From Sorangium sp051521495 (GTDB taxonomy: Bacteria; Myxococcota_A; Polyangia; Polyangiales; Polyangiaceae), in NCBI RefSeq assembly GCF_051521495.1, contig NZ_CP150355.1:4898001-4962000 (forward strand): a stretch of 64,000 bases of DNA, read 5' to 3'. The notes under the pieces were generated by a model. The model was not told where the DNA came from. It saw only the letters and a program-made list of their open reading frames with translations, and searched no databases. Made by a program: the position numbers and the translations under genes. Positions 7,684-16,439 of this stretch are shown here, piece by piece. How positions within the stretch are numbered: position 1 is the first letter of the stretch; each line of letters opens with the position of its first letter.

Positions 7684-8880
7684 ATGAGATCGCTTATGGT
7701 TGGCTTGGCGGTGATGAGCATGGCTGTGACCGCGCTCGGGTGCGGTGGCAGCGCGAGCGACGGCGGTAGCGGCAGCGGCGCGAGCGACAGCGGTGATGAA
7801 GGCGAAGGGGCGAGCTCCGGCGGGACCTTCGGCGGGCAGGGGGGCTCGCTGGACATCGGCGGCGGGCCCGGATCGAGCGGCACGAGCAGCGGCGCCCCGG
7901 CGGGCGGAGGTGAGGCGTGCGCCACGCAGACGGCGGAAGCCTCCCTTCTGCCCGTGTACCTGGCGTTCGCGTTCGACGTGTCGGGCAGCATGGGCAAGGG
8001 CGACAAGGACTGGCACGACAAGGCCCTCAAGTGGGATCCGGTCGTCGCGGCGACCAAGCAGTTCTTCGCGGATCCCGGCTCCGAAGGGCTGACGGCCTCG
8101 CTCACGTTCTTCCCCGCCGACGACGACAAATGCGAGGTCGAGAGCTACGCGGCGCCGGACGTTCCGCTCACGCCGCTGCCCTCCGGGACCTTCGCCGAGG
8201 CGATCGACGCGATCGAGCCGGTGAGCTCGGATGACTGGCGCGGCGGCACGCCGACCTCGTGGGTGATGCAGGGCACGAGCGCGTTCATCGGCGCGCAGCG
8301 CCAGCAGCTCCCCGGGAAATACGCGGTCGTGCTCGTGACCGACGGCTACCCGCAGGGCTGCGACGACGCGTCGGACTCCGTCGATGCCGTCGTGGCCGAC
8401 GTCCAGGCGGCGCTCGCGGACGACATCCTCACGTACGTCATCGGGGTCGGGAACCCGCCGCTCCCGGGCGCGCCGAACACGGTCTCCGGCCTGCACGCGA
8501 TCGCCGCGGCGGGCGGCACGGAGAGCGCCGTGCTCATCGACACCGGCGATCCCTCGCAGACCACGGCCGCGTTCAAGGCGGCCGTCGAGCGGATCCGCAG
8601 CGCCTCGGTCTCGTGCACGATGGCGATCCCGATCGCGCCCGACGGGAGCAGCTTCGACAAGGAGCGGGTCCGCGTGCTCTACACGAGCGGCGCGAGCGCG
8701 ACCACCGAGCTCGCCTACGACCAGCGCTGCGCGACCGAGCACGCCTGGCGCTACGACGAGCCCGCGAGCCCGACGCAGATCGTGCTGTGCGATAGCTCGT
8801 GCGCGGCGATCCAGGCGGACGTGGCGGCGACGCTGAGCGTCGACTTCACCTGCGAGCGCGTCATCGAGGTCCCGCTGTGA
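7684..8880 (+). CDS. Von Willebrand A-domain lipoprotein
   Basis: This 398-residue protein has a lipoprotein signal (MRSLMVGLAVMSMAV, then LGC) and a Gly/Ser-rich linker to about residue 75. A VWA domain follows with a complete MIDAS: DVSGS near residue 98, the Thr of GGTPTS, and the Asp of VLVTDGYPQGC. The rest holds several Cys residues. Myxobacteria carry many such proteins of unknown role. The metal site suggests binding of another protein or matrix on the surface. AAGGAG at 7671-7676 fixes the ATG at 7684. A homologous gene lies at 19794-20900, beside other pectate lyases. Confidence 0.8.
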   Translation: MRSLMVGLAVMSMAVTALGCGGSASDGGSGSGASDSGDEGEGASSGGTFGGQGGSLDIGGGPGSSGTSSGAPAGGGEACATQTAEASLLPVYLAFAFDVSGSMGKGDKDWHDKALKWDPVVAATKQFFADPGSEGLTASLTFFPADDDKCEVESYAAPDVPLTPLPSGTFAEAIDAIEPVSSDDWRGGTPTSWVMQGTSAFIGAQRQQLPGKYAVVLVTDGYPQGCDDASDSVDAVVADVQAALADDILTYVIGVGNPPLPGAPNTVSGLHAIAAAGGTESAVLIDTGDPSQTTAAFKAAVERIRSASVSCTMAIPIAPDGSSFDKERVRVLYTSGASATTELAYDQRCATEHAWRYDEPASPTQIVLCDSSCAAIQADVAATLSVDFTCERVIEVPL

Positions 8881-8937
8881 TCGGAGGTCGCCGCGCGTGC
8901 GCGCTCGGCCCGTCCGCGGGCCGCCGGCGCGATCCGC

Positions 8938-8954
8938 GTCAACCGTGAGTTGAC
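8938..8954. promoter_or_regulatory. GTCAAC-N5-GTTGAC palindrome (copy 1)
   Basis: GTCAACCGTGAGTTGAC has perfect 6-base arms around 5 bases. It lies about 100 bases before the kinase start and 58 bases after the VWA gene. The same arms and spacing recur at 19638, 22797 and 22841, which suggests a shared operator. Confidence 0.55.
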
Positions 8955-9052
8955 ACTGTGGACGTGCGCGGTTGCGCCCTCGCCGGAGCCCCTGGCAGGA
9001 AGGCCGAGCGCCGATCCATCGCGCTGCGGAGATGAGGTAGAACAGAGCGACG

Positions 9053-10729
9053 ATGGCAACGGCGCAGGGGCGCGAGGGGAGGAGCCTCGATCGGTACACG
9101 CTCCACGGGGTGATCGCCTCCGGGGGGATGGCGTCCGTCCATTTCGGGCGGCTCGTCGGCGCCCACGGGTTCGCTCGCACCGTCGCGATCAAGCGCCTGC
9201 ACCCGCAGTTCGCCAGGGATCCGGAGTTCTCGGCGATGCTCCTCGACGAGGCGCGGCTCGCCGTGCGCATCCGGCACCCGAACGTCGTCGCCACGCTCGA
9301 CAGCGTCCAGGCCGACGGAGAGCTCTTCCTGGTCATGGAGTACATCGCGGGCGAGTCGCTCTCGACGCTGCTGCGGGAGGCCGGAAGGCGCGGGGTCCAG
9401 GTGCCGCGGCCGGTCGGCTCGGCCGTCGTCGCCGGCGCGCTCGCGGGCCTGCACGCGGCGCACGAGGCGACCGCCGAGGACGGCGCCGCGCTCCAGATCG
9501 TCCACCGCGACGTGTCGCCGCAGAACATCCTTGTCGGCGAGGACGGCATCGCGCGCGTGCTCGATTTCGGCATCGCGCGCGCGGCGGTGCGGAGCCAGGT
9601 GAGCCGGGACGGGCAGCTCAAGGGGAAGCTCAGCTACATGGCGCCGGAGCAGCTGCGGGGCGCGCCGCTGACCCGCCGCGCCGACATCTACGCCGCCGCC
9701 GTGGTCCTGTGGGAGGTGCTCACCGGGCGGCGTCTGTTCACGGGGGACTGCGACGCGGAGATCTTCGGGCGGATCCTCGAGGGCGTCGTCCAGCCGCCGA
9801 GCGCGTTCGGCGAGGTGCCGAGGGCGCTCGACGAGGTGGTGCTCCGGGGCCTCGACCGGGATCCCGAGCGGCGTTACGCGACCGCGCTGGAGATGGCGGC
9901 CGCCCTGGAGGAGGCGCTGCCGCCGGCGAGCCCGCGCGCGGTCGGCGCGTGGGTCGAGGCGACGGCGGGGACGCTGCTGGACGCGCGGGCGAAGAGCCTC
10001 GCCGCGATCGAGACGTCGCAGCGGAGCGCGCTCCCTTCGCCGCCGCCGAGGCCCGCCGCCGAGGACCACGCGCCGCCGCGGGACGTCGAGGTGCGCGCCG
10101 CGCAGGCGTCGGGCTACCGCGGGCGCGTGCCGCGGACCTCGGTGACGGTCCCGACGATGACGAGGACGGTCGACGACATGGCGCGGCCCGTGGCGTCCGC
10201 GCTCGCGACGCCGGTCGCGGCCGCGGCGCCGCCGCGCCGGGCGAGCGCGCAGCTCGTCCGCGCCTCCACGCTCGCGCTCGGCGCGAGCGCGCTCGTGCTC
10301 GCGCTGGCCCTCGGCAGGAGCTGCAGCGTGGGGCCGGCGCCGGATGGGCCGTCGGCGGAGCGCGCCGGCGCGCCCTCGCCGCTGGCCGCGGCCTCCGGCG
10401 CGGCGCCCCAGGCGCCCGCCGCGAGCCTGGCCCCGCTGGAGGCCTCCGCGGCCGCGCCGGAGGCCCCTGGAGCCGCGCCGGTAGCCCCTGCGGCAGCGCT
10501 GGAGGCCTCCGCGGCCGCGCGTGCGGCGCCTGCCCCGAGCGCGCCGGCGGCCTCCCCGAGCGCTGCCGCGAAGCCGGAGCCGGTCGCACCCGCAGCCGCG
10601 CCGGAGCGGCGCGCCGCAGGCGTGCGCGCCGCGGCCCCCGTGCGCACCACGCAGCCGCGATCGCGCTGCGTGCCCCCCTACTACGTGGACGCCAGCGGCA
10701 TCCGGCGGATCAAGCGCGAGTGCCTGTGA
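9053..10729 (+). CDS. Membrane-anchored Ser/Thr protein kinase (Hanks type)
   Basis: The protein has 558 residues. The kinase domain spans about residues 14-285, with Gly loop GVIASGGMASV, VAIKRL (ATP-binding Lys), HRDVSPQN catalytic loop, DFGIAR and MAPEQL. All catalytic residues are present. A low-complexity segment, one membrane helix (about 405-422) and an Ala/Pro-rich outer part follow, then a short Cys-bearing end, SRCVPPYYVDASGIRRIKRE. That short end is often found on myxobacterial kinases. Signalling from envelope to cytoplasm is inferred. The next gene, 27 bases on, is probably co-transcribed and may encode its partner. Confidence 0.88.
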   Translation: MATAQGREGRSLDRYTLHGVIASGGMASVHFGRLVGAHGFARTVAIKRLHPQFARDPEFSAMLLDEARLAVRIRHPNVVATLDSVQADGELFLVMEYIAGESLSTLLREAGRRGVQVPRPVGSAVVAGALAGLHAAHEATAEDGAALQIVHRDVSPQNILVGEDGIARVLDFGIARAAVRSQVSRDGQLKGKLSYMAPEQLRGAPLTRRADIYAAAVVLWEVLTGRRLFTGDCDAEIFGRILEGVVQPPSAFGEVPRALDEVVLRGLDRDPERRYATALEMAAALEEALPPASPRAVGAWVEATAGTLLDARAKSLAAIETSQRSALPSPPPRPAAEDHAPPRDVEVRAAQASGYRGRVPRTSVTVPTMTRTVDDMARPVASALATPVAAAAPPRRASAQLVRASTLALGASALVLALALGRSCSVGPAPDGPSAERAGAPSPLAAASGAAPQAPAASLAPLEASAAAPEAPGAAPVAPAAALEASAAARAAPAPSAPAASPSAAAKPEPVAPAAAPERRAAGVRAAAPVRTTQPRSRCVPPYYVDASGIRRIKRECL

Positions 10730-10756
10730 GCGGCGGAAGCGTGTAGCCTGCCCGCG

Positions 10757-11566
10757 ATGAAACGTGGCTTCCTCGTCGCCATCGGCGCGGCCGTCACGCT
10801 CCTCGCGGGCACGCGCGCCCGCGCGCAGGGCGTGGGAGAGGCGTGCGCCGCCTCGTACGAGCAAGCGCAGCAGCTCGTCCGCGACCGGGCGCTGCTGCGC
10901 GCTCGCGCGGAGCTCCGCCTCTGCGCCAGCTCGTGCCCAGCGGCGCTCGCCCGCGATTGCCAGCGCTGGAGCAAGGGGGTCGAGCGCGACATGCCCAGCG
11001 TCGCGCTGTCGGCCACGTCCGCAGAGGGCCGCGCGCCGGGCCGGGTGCGGGTCCTCCTCGATGGCGCGCCGCTCGTCGAGGCGATCCCGAAGGATCCGAT
11101 CGAGGTCGATCCGGGGCGCCACACGTTGACGTTCGAGGACGCGGCCGGGACGAGCGTCGTCGCCGTGGTCACGGTGTCGCCGGGCGACAAGGCGCTGCCG
11201 ATCGCGGTGCGCTTCCCCGCGGCCCCGCCGCCGGGCGCCGCCGCGCCGGTGCGGCCGCGCTGGCCGCTCGTGCTCGCCAGCGCCGGCGCGGTGGCGCTTG
11301 GCGTGGGCGCGTTCCTCGGCGTCAAGGGGCACATCGACCGCAGCGAGCTCCGCGGCAGGTGCGCGCCCGGGTGTACGGCGTCCGAGGTCGAGGCGATCTC
11401 CCTCGTGTGGAAGGCCGGCGCGATCTCCGCGGGCGCGGGGCTCGTCGCCGCGGGCGTGGGTACGGTGCTGTACTTCCAGCTCGATCCGGTCGTCCCGGCG
11501 GCGCCATCTGCGGGCTCCGCCGTGCTGCCGGACGGCGCCGCGCTCTCGCTGCGTGGCTCTTTCTGA
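10757..11566 (+). CDS. Secreted or membrane protein accompanying the Ser/Thr kinase
   Basis: The protein has 269 residues. An N-terminal signal peptide ends near ARAQG. A Cys-containing helical part follows (ACAASYEQAQQLVRDRALLRARAELRLCASSCP), then a beta-rich PEGA-like segment around RVRVLLDGAPLVEAIPKDPIEVDPGRHTL. Two hydrophobic helices lie near residues 170-190 and 220-240. Genes of this shape often follow kinase genes in Sorangium-like genomes. The domain layout suggests an envelope sensor or scaffold, but no function can be named. The start at 10757 is the first ATG giving a signal peptide. Confidence 0.65.
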   Translation: MKRGFLVAIGAAVTLLAGTRARAQGVGEACAASYEQAQQLVRDRALLRARAELRLCASSCPAALARDCQRWSKGVERDMPSVALSATSAEGRAPGRVRVLLDGAPLVEAIPKDPIEVDPGRHTLTFEDAAGTSVVAVVTVSPGDKALPIAVRFPAAPPPGAAAPVRPRWPLVLASAGAVALGVGAFLGVKGHIDRSELRGRCAPGCTASEVEAISLVWKAGAISAGAGLVAAGVGTVLYFQLDPVVPAAPSAGSAVLPDGAALSLRGSF

Positions 11567-11639
11567 GCGCCCGCGCGAGGCACCTCACCCGGTAGTGGCC
11601 GCGTTCACTCCACAGGTCGCGGGGAGCAGGGCAGACTCG

Positions 11640-12090
11640 GCCTCCTCCTGCGCAGCACCGGCGACCCTCCTGCGCAGCCTCGGCCCCCTCCTGCGCAGCA
11701 CCGGCGACCTCCTGCGCAGCCTCGGCCCCCCTCCTGCGCAGCGCCGGCGACCTCCTGCGCAGCCTCGGCCCCCCTCCTGCGCAGCACCGGCGACCCTCCT
11801 GTGCAGCGCCGACGCCCCTCCTGCGCAGCCTCGGCCTTCTCCTGCGCAGCACCGGCGACCCTCCTGTGCAGCGCCGACGCCCCTCCTGCGCAGCCTCGGC
11901 GTCCTCCTGCGCGCTTCATGAAGTGTCCTGCATTACAACCGTGCGGCTCCTGCGCAGCCTCGGCCCCCTCCTGCGCAGCGCCGGCGACCCTCCTGCGCAG
12001 CCTCGGCCCCCTCCTGCGCAGCGCCGGCGACCCTCCTGCGCAGCCTCGGCCCCCTCCTGCGTGCCCATGTTGGTGTGCTTTGCAACATTT
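11640..12090. repeat. Minisatellite of CCTCCTGCGCAGC units
   Basis: About 17 copies of TCCTGCGCAGC (two with GTGCAGC) alternate with two fillers, a CACCGGCGACC-like and a CTCGGCCCC-like one, giving a compound period of about 43 bases. The array is broken once, at about 11908-11945, by unrelated sequence. Open frames across it in both directions are simple consequences of the repeat. No gene is apparent between 11567 and 12381. Confidence 0.9.
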
Positions 12091-12208
12091 CCCCCCTCCT
12101 GCGCGTCCAGCGACGGCTCTCACGCGGGAGACACGACGGCATCGGGCTCACTCCGCGAAGATCTTCGAGCATGACGGCCCGCGACCTGAGGAGCCGAAGG
12201 CCGCCCGC

Positions 12209-12241
12209 CGCGCCGCCCGTCAGCCCTTGCTGCGGATGCCG
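12209..12241 (+). repeat. Left copy of a 33-bp direct repeat (attL-like)
   Basis: This segment matches 14960-14992 at 32 of 33 positions; the only difference is C at 12230 against T at 14981. Core: CGTCAGCCCTTG(C/T)TGCGG. The right copy holds the stop and last codons (GIRNKG) of the sigma-54 regulator gene, so this is a detached copy of that gene end. Nothing else of the regulator is present here. Confidence 0.85.
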
Positions 12242-12381
12242 CGGTGTGGCCCAACATGGGCCCGCACGGGTGAGCTCTGCGTGAGAGGCGTGCGGTCTCG
12301 GCCGCCCTGCTCTCCCGGACGTATTCCTGATTTCCGCCGGAACTTTCGAGCGGTACGGCTGTGGCGTATGCTCCCACCGGC

Positions 12382-13286
12382 ATGCCGGATCGTCCGAAGC
12401 AGAGCGTCCTCGCGGTGCAGAACATCAAGGGAGGGGTCGGCAAGACGACGATCGCCGTCAACCTGGCCGCACTCCTCGCCGAAAGGCACCATAACCGCGT
12501 CCTTCTGATCGACGCCGACCCGCAGTGCAACGCCAGCCTCTACCTGCTCAGCGACGAGCGCTTCGAGGCGAGGACGCGCGAGGAAAAGGAGCGCCGGGAA
12601 GGCAACCTCCACGATCTGTTTCACGGCGATGTGCGGTACTTCGACGTGGTGAGCGGGAAACCGCACGGCCCGCTGCGAAAGGTGAGCGATTACCAGGAGC
12701 CCGTGCGGCGTGTGCTGGCGGGGGCTCGCTCACGCTCGTGTGCGGGAGCGCGAGGATGTTCGAGGTGCAGGAGATCGCGGCGGAGATCGTCGCGTCGCGG
12801 ATCAAGAGATGGCTGCCCAGGGCCGGCGATGCGTACGAGCACGTCATCATCGACTGCCCGCCGAGCATCAGCAGCGTCAGCCTGGCGGCGCTCAAGGCGG
12901 CGGACAAGATCCTGGTCCCGATGACGGCCGATCAGTTCTCCCTGCACGGGCTGCCGCTCCTGATGAAAGCGCTCAGGGAGTACAAGAAGGTCTTGGACAT
13001 CAAGGCGAAGGTCGCCGGCGTCGTGCTGAGCATGTTCCCGCCGTCGAGCGACGCCGATCAGCGCGCCAAGGCAGAGCGGTACGTGAAGGCGATCAGCGAT
13101 CTGTGCGCGGCGCAGAAGCCTACGGTTCGCTGCCTCTCCGCGGTGATCTCCAGGAATGAAGCTTACCGTGACTCGTTCGAGCGGAACGAGCCGCTGCCGT
13201 TCTCTGGCGATCCGGACCACGTACGGCTCGTCGAGGAGCTTGAGGCGGTCGCGCTCGAGGTGGGCCTTCTCGGAGGTGCGCCGTGA
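12382..13286 (+). CDS. ParA/Soj-family ATPase, frameshifted as read
   Basis: The frame starting at 12382 (MPDRPKQSVLAVQ) has the deviant Walker A motif NIKGGVGKTT and LLIDADPQCNAS. It runs out of homology at a G-run, 12720-12724. The family sequence resumes one frame back with GSLTLVCGSARMFEVQEIA, then HVIIDCPPSISSVSLAAL, DKILVPMTADQFSLHGL and a normal end at 13286. One extra G in the run would restore a protein of about 300 residues, so this is either a sequencing error or a recent mutation. ParA ATPases form dimers on DNA and position cargo, but here no parB follows. The stop overlaps the next start (GTGA). With two further genes it forms a tight cassette between direct repeats. Confidence 0.75.
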
Positions 13287-14041
13287 CGAGCCCTGAGCGT
13301 GCAGGCACTGATGGGATACGGGCAGCGCGAGCGCTGCTGAGCCTGGTCGAGGCGCACTCCGCGGACGATTTCCAGGCCGCCGAGGCGATCCTCGGCGGAC
13401 AGAAGGAGCTGGCGCAGGTCCTCCAGCTGCTCCGCGACTTCAAACGGCAGCAGAGTTCCACGGACGAGGACCACGGGCCGGTCTCGATCGAGCGGTTGCT
13501 CGAAATTGTCAAAGACGAGCTACTCAAGTTGGCCCACGACAATGCCGATGTCGAAAAGAAGCTCCGTAAATTACTCGGCAAATCTGCGAACGTGCGGCCG
13601 GATTCCCCGATAAACGACGTCATCGAGCAAGCGCTCCGCAACATAGATAACCTACGCCTCGCGCCTGCTGCGCGAGCGTTCACAATCGCGGAACTGCTAA
13701 GGATCACATCAGAGACTGCGGGGGCAGAGCATGGAAAAAGGATCGAATCGATTCTCCGCAATCTCACGATCTCAGCAATTGAAGAGAACGTGATCGTGCT
13801 GCCAACGTTGCACTCCATCGCGCAGCTCCGGACCATGTGGGCGCCGGGTCCACTGCCCTACAAGGCTCAGGAATCGCGCCGGCACCTCGCAGAGAGGCTC
13901 TTCAAGGACGTGGAGCGCCTCGCGCCCGCGAGGAGCGGGGGCATCACGACGCACTTGCTGGCCGAAGGGCTGCGCGGCCCTGCCGACCGAGCGATCGCGG
14001 AGACACGCCGTATCAACACAAAGAAGGCCCATGGCGAGTAG
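13283..14041 (+). CDS. Unknown helical protein of the ParA cassette
   Basis: This 252-residue protein starts with GTG inside the stop of the ATPase gene, so translation is coupled. It is soluble, charged and predicted largely alpha-helical: residues about 60-110 (IERLLEIVKDELLKLAHDN, VEKKLRKLLG) look like a coiled coil. I recognise no family. The middle of the gene (about 13500-13760) is visibly richer in A and T than its surroundings and uses codons rare here, such as TTA, ATA and AAA, which suggests foreign origin. In this position it could be a ParA partner taking the place of ParB, but that is a guess. Confidence 0.6.
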   Translation: MTSPERAGTDGIRAARALLSLVEAHSADDFQAAEAILGGQKELAQVLQLLRDFKRQQSSTDEDHGPVSIERLLEIVKDELLKLAHDNADVEKKLRKLLGKSANVRPDSPINDVIEQALRNIDNLRLAPAARAFTIAELLRITSETAGAEHGKRIESILRNLTISAIEENVIVLPTLHSIAQLRTMWAPGPLPYKAQESRRHLAERLFKDVERLAPARSGGITTHLLAEGLRGPADRAIAETRRINTKKAHGE

Positions 14042-14912
14042 GCGACAGCGCCGCGACTCACCCCGCGAGAGGCTGCTCGCGGAGGTCGGCCGGCAGGTCG
14101 AGCGCCGGCTCGGAAGCTCCGGATCGGAGCTCGCGGCCTCCCAGCAGACCCTCGCCTACCTGAACTGGCTCGCGTGGCACTGCGGCGGCTTTGCGGCGGT
14201 CCCGGCGTTCTTGAACGCGGCGCGAGCGGACATCGTCGCCATCTTGCATGCAGGGGCGCTCGGGGTGGAGCGCACCGCCCATGTCCACGCCCGGAGCCTC
14301 CTGGAGAACCTCGTCCGGCACTGCTACTTCGACTCGCGCCCCTCCCTGTTTGTCGCGCGTTACCTCCTCCGCGAGGAGGACGTGAGAGACGTCTGGGCCG
14401 ACCTGTTCGGGGAGGTCCAGCGCCTTCCGCACTTCCAGCCGGCGCTCGGCGACGCCGCCGAAACGTCCTTTCTGTTCTCCGAGATCGAGCACGTCTATCA
14501 GCAGGCCAGCCGCTTCGTGCACGGCTCCACCGCGCGCTACCGGAGCCTCTACCGGGACATCCGTTCGATCGACCTCGATGCGGAGCGTGCCCGGGACCTC
14601 GATGTCTCCCTCCGGCGCCTCGGCGAGGCCTGCCTGCTCCTCCTGGCGCTGTATCACCTCGGGCCGTACCTGCTCGTCTCGCAGCCCATCCGGCGTTACA
14701 TGTTGCGTGACGCCATGGGCCCAGGCGGGCGCGCCCGATTTCTGCGCTGCATGGAGTCCGTTCCCGTGACATGGGCGCAGCACCAGCGCTCTGCGGCGCT
14801 CCACACGTGGCGGGAGCGGAAGCGCAAGCCTTTTCCGACGAGAGATGGCTTGCTGCTCGACAGGAAGGGGCTCGCCCTGGTAGCGAGCCCGAGAGCATCA
14901 GCGAAGTCGTAG
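14031..14912 (+). CDS. Unknown protein of the ParA cassette, possible DUF5677/HEPN-like fold
   Basis: This 293-residue protein overlaps the preceding gene by 11 bases. It is mainly helical, with VHARSLLENLVRHCYFDSRP near residue 83 and a segment YQQASRFVHGSTARYRSLYR near residue 160. The arrangement of an early Arg-rich helix with a later (S/F)VHG motif recalls DUF5677-like proteins, some of which belong to HEPN-type nuclease groups. A canonical R-x4-6-H motif is not clear, so this is weak. Its end is 48 bases before the right direct repeat. Cassette structure suggests the three products act together. Confidence 0.55.
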   Translation: MASRRQRRDSPRERLLAEVGRQVERRLGSSGSELAASQQTLAYLNWLAWHCGGFAAVPAFLNAARADIVAILHAGALGVERTAHVHARSLLENLVRHCYFDSRPSLFVARYLLREEDVRDVWADLFGEVQRLPHFQPALGDAAETSFLFSEIEHVYQQASRFVHGSTARYRSLYRDIRSIDLDAERARDLDVSLRRLGEACLLLLALYHLGPYLLVSQPIRRYMLRDAMGPGGRARFLRCMESVPVTWAQHQRSAALHTWRERKRKPFPTRDGLLLDRKGLALVASPRASAKS

Positions 14913-14959
14913 GCTTCCGCTCTCAGCTCCCGATGCTGCGATCGCCGAGCCGCGTGCGT

Positions 14960-14992
14960 CGCGCCGCCCGTCAGCCCTTGTTGCGGATGCCG
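14960..14992 (+). repeat. Right copy of the 33-bp direct repeat (attR-like)
   Basis: This copy covers 11 bases downstream of the regulator stop plus the stop and codons for GIRNKG and part of the preceding Tyr (minus strand). It pairs with 12209-12241, 2.75 kb to the left, and brackets the ParA cassette. Confidence 0.85.
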
Positions 14993-16296
14993 TAGCGCTC
15001 CATCAGCCGGTGGACGAGCTGCCGGGAGACGCCCATCGACGCGGCCGCACGCGCGACGTTGCCGCCGCTCTCCCGGAGCTTCATCGCGATGTACGTCCGC
15101 TCGAACTGCTCGACGACCATGTCGCGCGCCTCGCGGAGCGGCAGCGCGGCGAACTGCGCGACGCCCATGTCGGCGGGCCGCGGCGCCACCTTGACGATCG
15201 CCTCCTCGGCGAGGTGCGGGAAGAGCACGAGCCGCGCGACCGTGTTGCGGAGCTCGCGCACGTTGCCCGGCCAGTGGTGCCCGCGGAGGAGCTCCAGCGC
15301 GTTCGGCGGCAGGTCGGCGAGCGTGCGCGGGGGCACCTGCGCCGCGAGGAAGCGCTCGACCAGCAGCGGGATGTCCTCCTTGCGCTCGCGCAGCGGGGGC
15401 ACGACGGCCTCGACGACGGCGAGGCGGTAGTAGAGGTCCTCGCGGAAGGTGCCCGCGCCGATGCGGCCCTGGAGATCGCGGTGTGTCGCGGCGACGACGC
15501 GGGCGTCGAAGGACGTGTACGCGGCGGCGCCGATGCGGCGCACCTGGCGGGCCTCGAGGGCGCGCAGGAGCTTCGGCTGGAGATCGAGCGGGAGCTCGCC
15601 GATCTCGTCGAGGAAGAGCGTGCCCCCGCTCGCCTCTTCGAGCAGGCCGGCGCGCGCGGCCTGGGCGCCCGTGAAGGCGCCCTTCGTGTAGCCGAAGAGC
15701 TCCGCCTCGATGAGGCTCGGGGCGACCGCGCTGCAGTCGAACACGACGAAGGGCCCGCCGCTGCGCGGGCTCGCGTCGTGGATGGCGCGCGCGAGGACCT
15801 CCTTGCCGGTGCCCGACTCGCCGAGGAGGAGGATCGTCTCCGACGTGGCCGCGGCGCGCTCCAGGCGGGCGAAGAGCGCGCGCATGGGGACGCTGCTGCC
15901 GAGGGCGTCGCCGAAGCTGGCCGAGGTCGAGAGCGGGACGACGACCGGGGCGCCGCCGACGCGCACGGTGAGGGACACACCGCCCAGCGAGGCGACGGCG
16001 CTCGGGGTGAGGAAGCCCTCGACGATCAGGACGTCGTTGATGAACGTGCCGTTCTTGCTGCCGAGATCGGTGAGGACGACCCCGCGCGGCGTGAACCGGA
16101 GCTGGCAGTGCCGGCGTGACACGCGGGAGTCTGGGATGACGACATCGCACTCGGCGCTGGTGCCGAGGACGAGCGGGGCGACGCCGAGGGTGGCCTCGAT
16201 CGGGGGGCTCTTCTGCGGCGTGACGACGACGCGCAGATCCGGGAGCTCGACCGCGTCGCTGCGGAGGGTCGTGATCGTCCGGGTGAGGTCGTGCAT
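14971..16296 (-). CDS. FHA-domain sigma-54-dependent transcription activator
   Basis: The protein has 441 residues. An FHA domain at about 40-100 carries the phosphothreonine-binding pattern (SRRHCQL, then LGSKNGTFIND). The sigma-54 AAA+ domain at about 135-370 has Walker A GESGTGKE, the sigma-54 loop ELFGYTKGAFTGA, Walker B GTLFLDEIGELP and HWPGNVREL. A Fis-type helix-turn-helix ends the protein (VARAAASMGVSRQLVHRLMER). FHA replaces the usual receiver domain, so the input is probably phosphorylation by a Ser/Thr kinase, a common myxobacterial arrangement. The 3' end of this gene is the site duplicated around the ParA cassette, and its coding sequence is intact. Confidence 0.9.
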   Translation of the reverse strand: MHDLTRTITTLRSDAVELPDLRVVVTPQKSPPIEATLGVAPLVLGTSAECDVVIPDSRVSRRHCQLRFTPRGVVLTDLGSKNGTFINDVLIVEGFLTPSAVASLGGVSLTVRVGGAPVVVPLSTSASFGDALGSSVPMRALFARLERAAATSETILLLGESGTGKEVLARAIHDASPRSGGPFVVFDCSAVAPSLIEAELFGYTKGAFTGAQAARAGLLEEASGGTLFLDEIGELPLDLQPKLLRALEARQVRRIGAAAYTSFDARVVAATHRDLQGRIGAGTFREDLYYRLAVVEAVVPPLRERKEDIPLLVERFLAAQVPPRTLADLPPNALELLRGHHWPGNVRELRNTVARLVLFPHLAEEAIVKVAPRPADMGVAQFAALPLREARDMVVEQFERTYIAMKLRESGGNVARAAASMGVSRQLVHRLMERYGIRNKG

Positions 16297-16439
16297 CGAG
16301 CGTGCGGGGAGGGGGAGGGTCAGCTTCTCCGAATTCTGTGACGATTTCCAGCGCGCGCTGCTGCTGGGCCGCGCGGCGTCGCGGCAGCGCGGCGTCCGGG
16401 TTCGGGCTATCGGCTGCTATCGGCTATCCTTCGCCGGCG

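Noticed and set aside
11605..12123. Long open frames through the minisatellite
   Set aside because: Frames are open on both strands because the repeat lacks stops. The proteins are simple Cys/Ala/Arg repeats without starts or ribosome sites.
12720..12724. Programmed -1 frameshift site
   Set aside because: There is no classical heptamer, only five G. Sequencing error or mutation is simpler, though not excluded.
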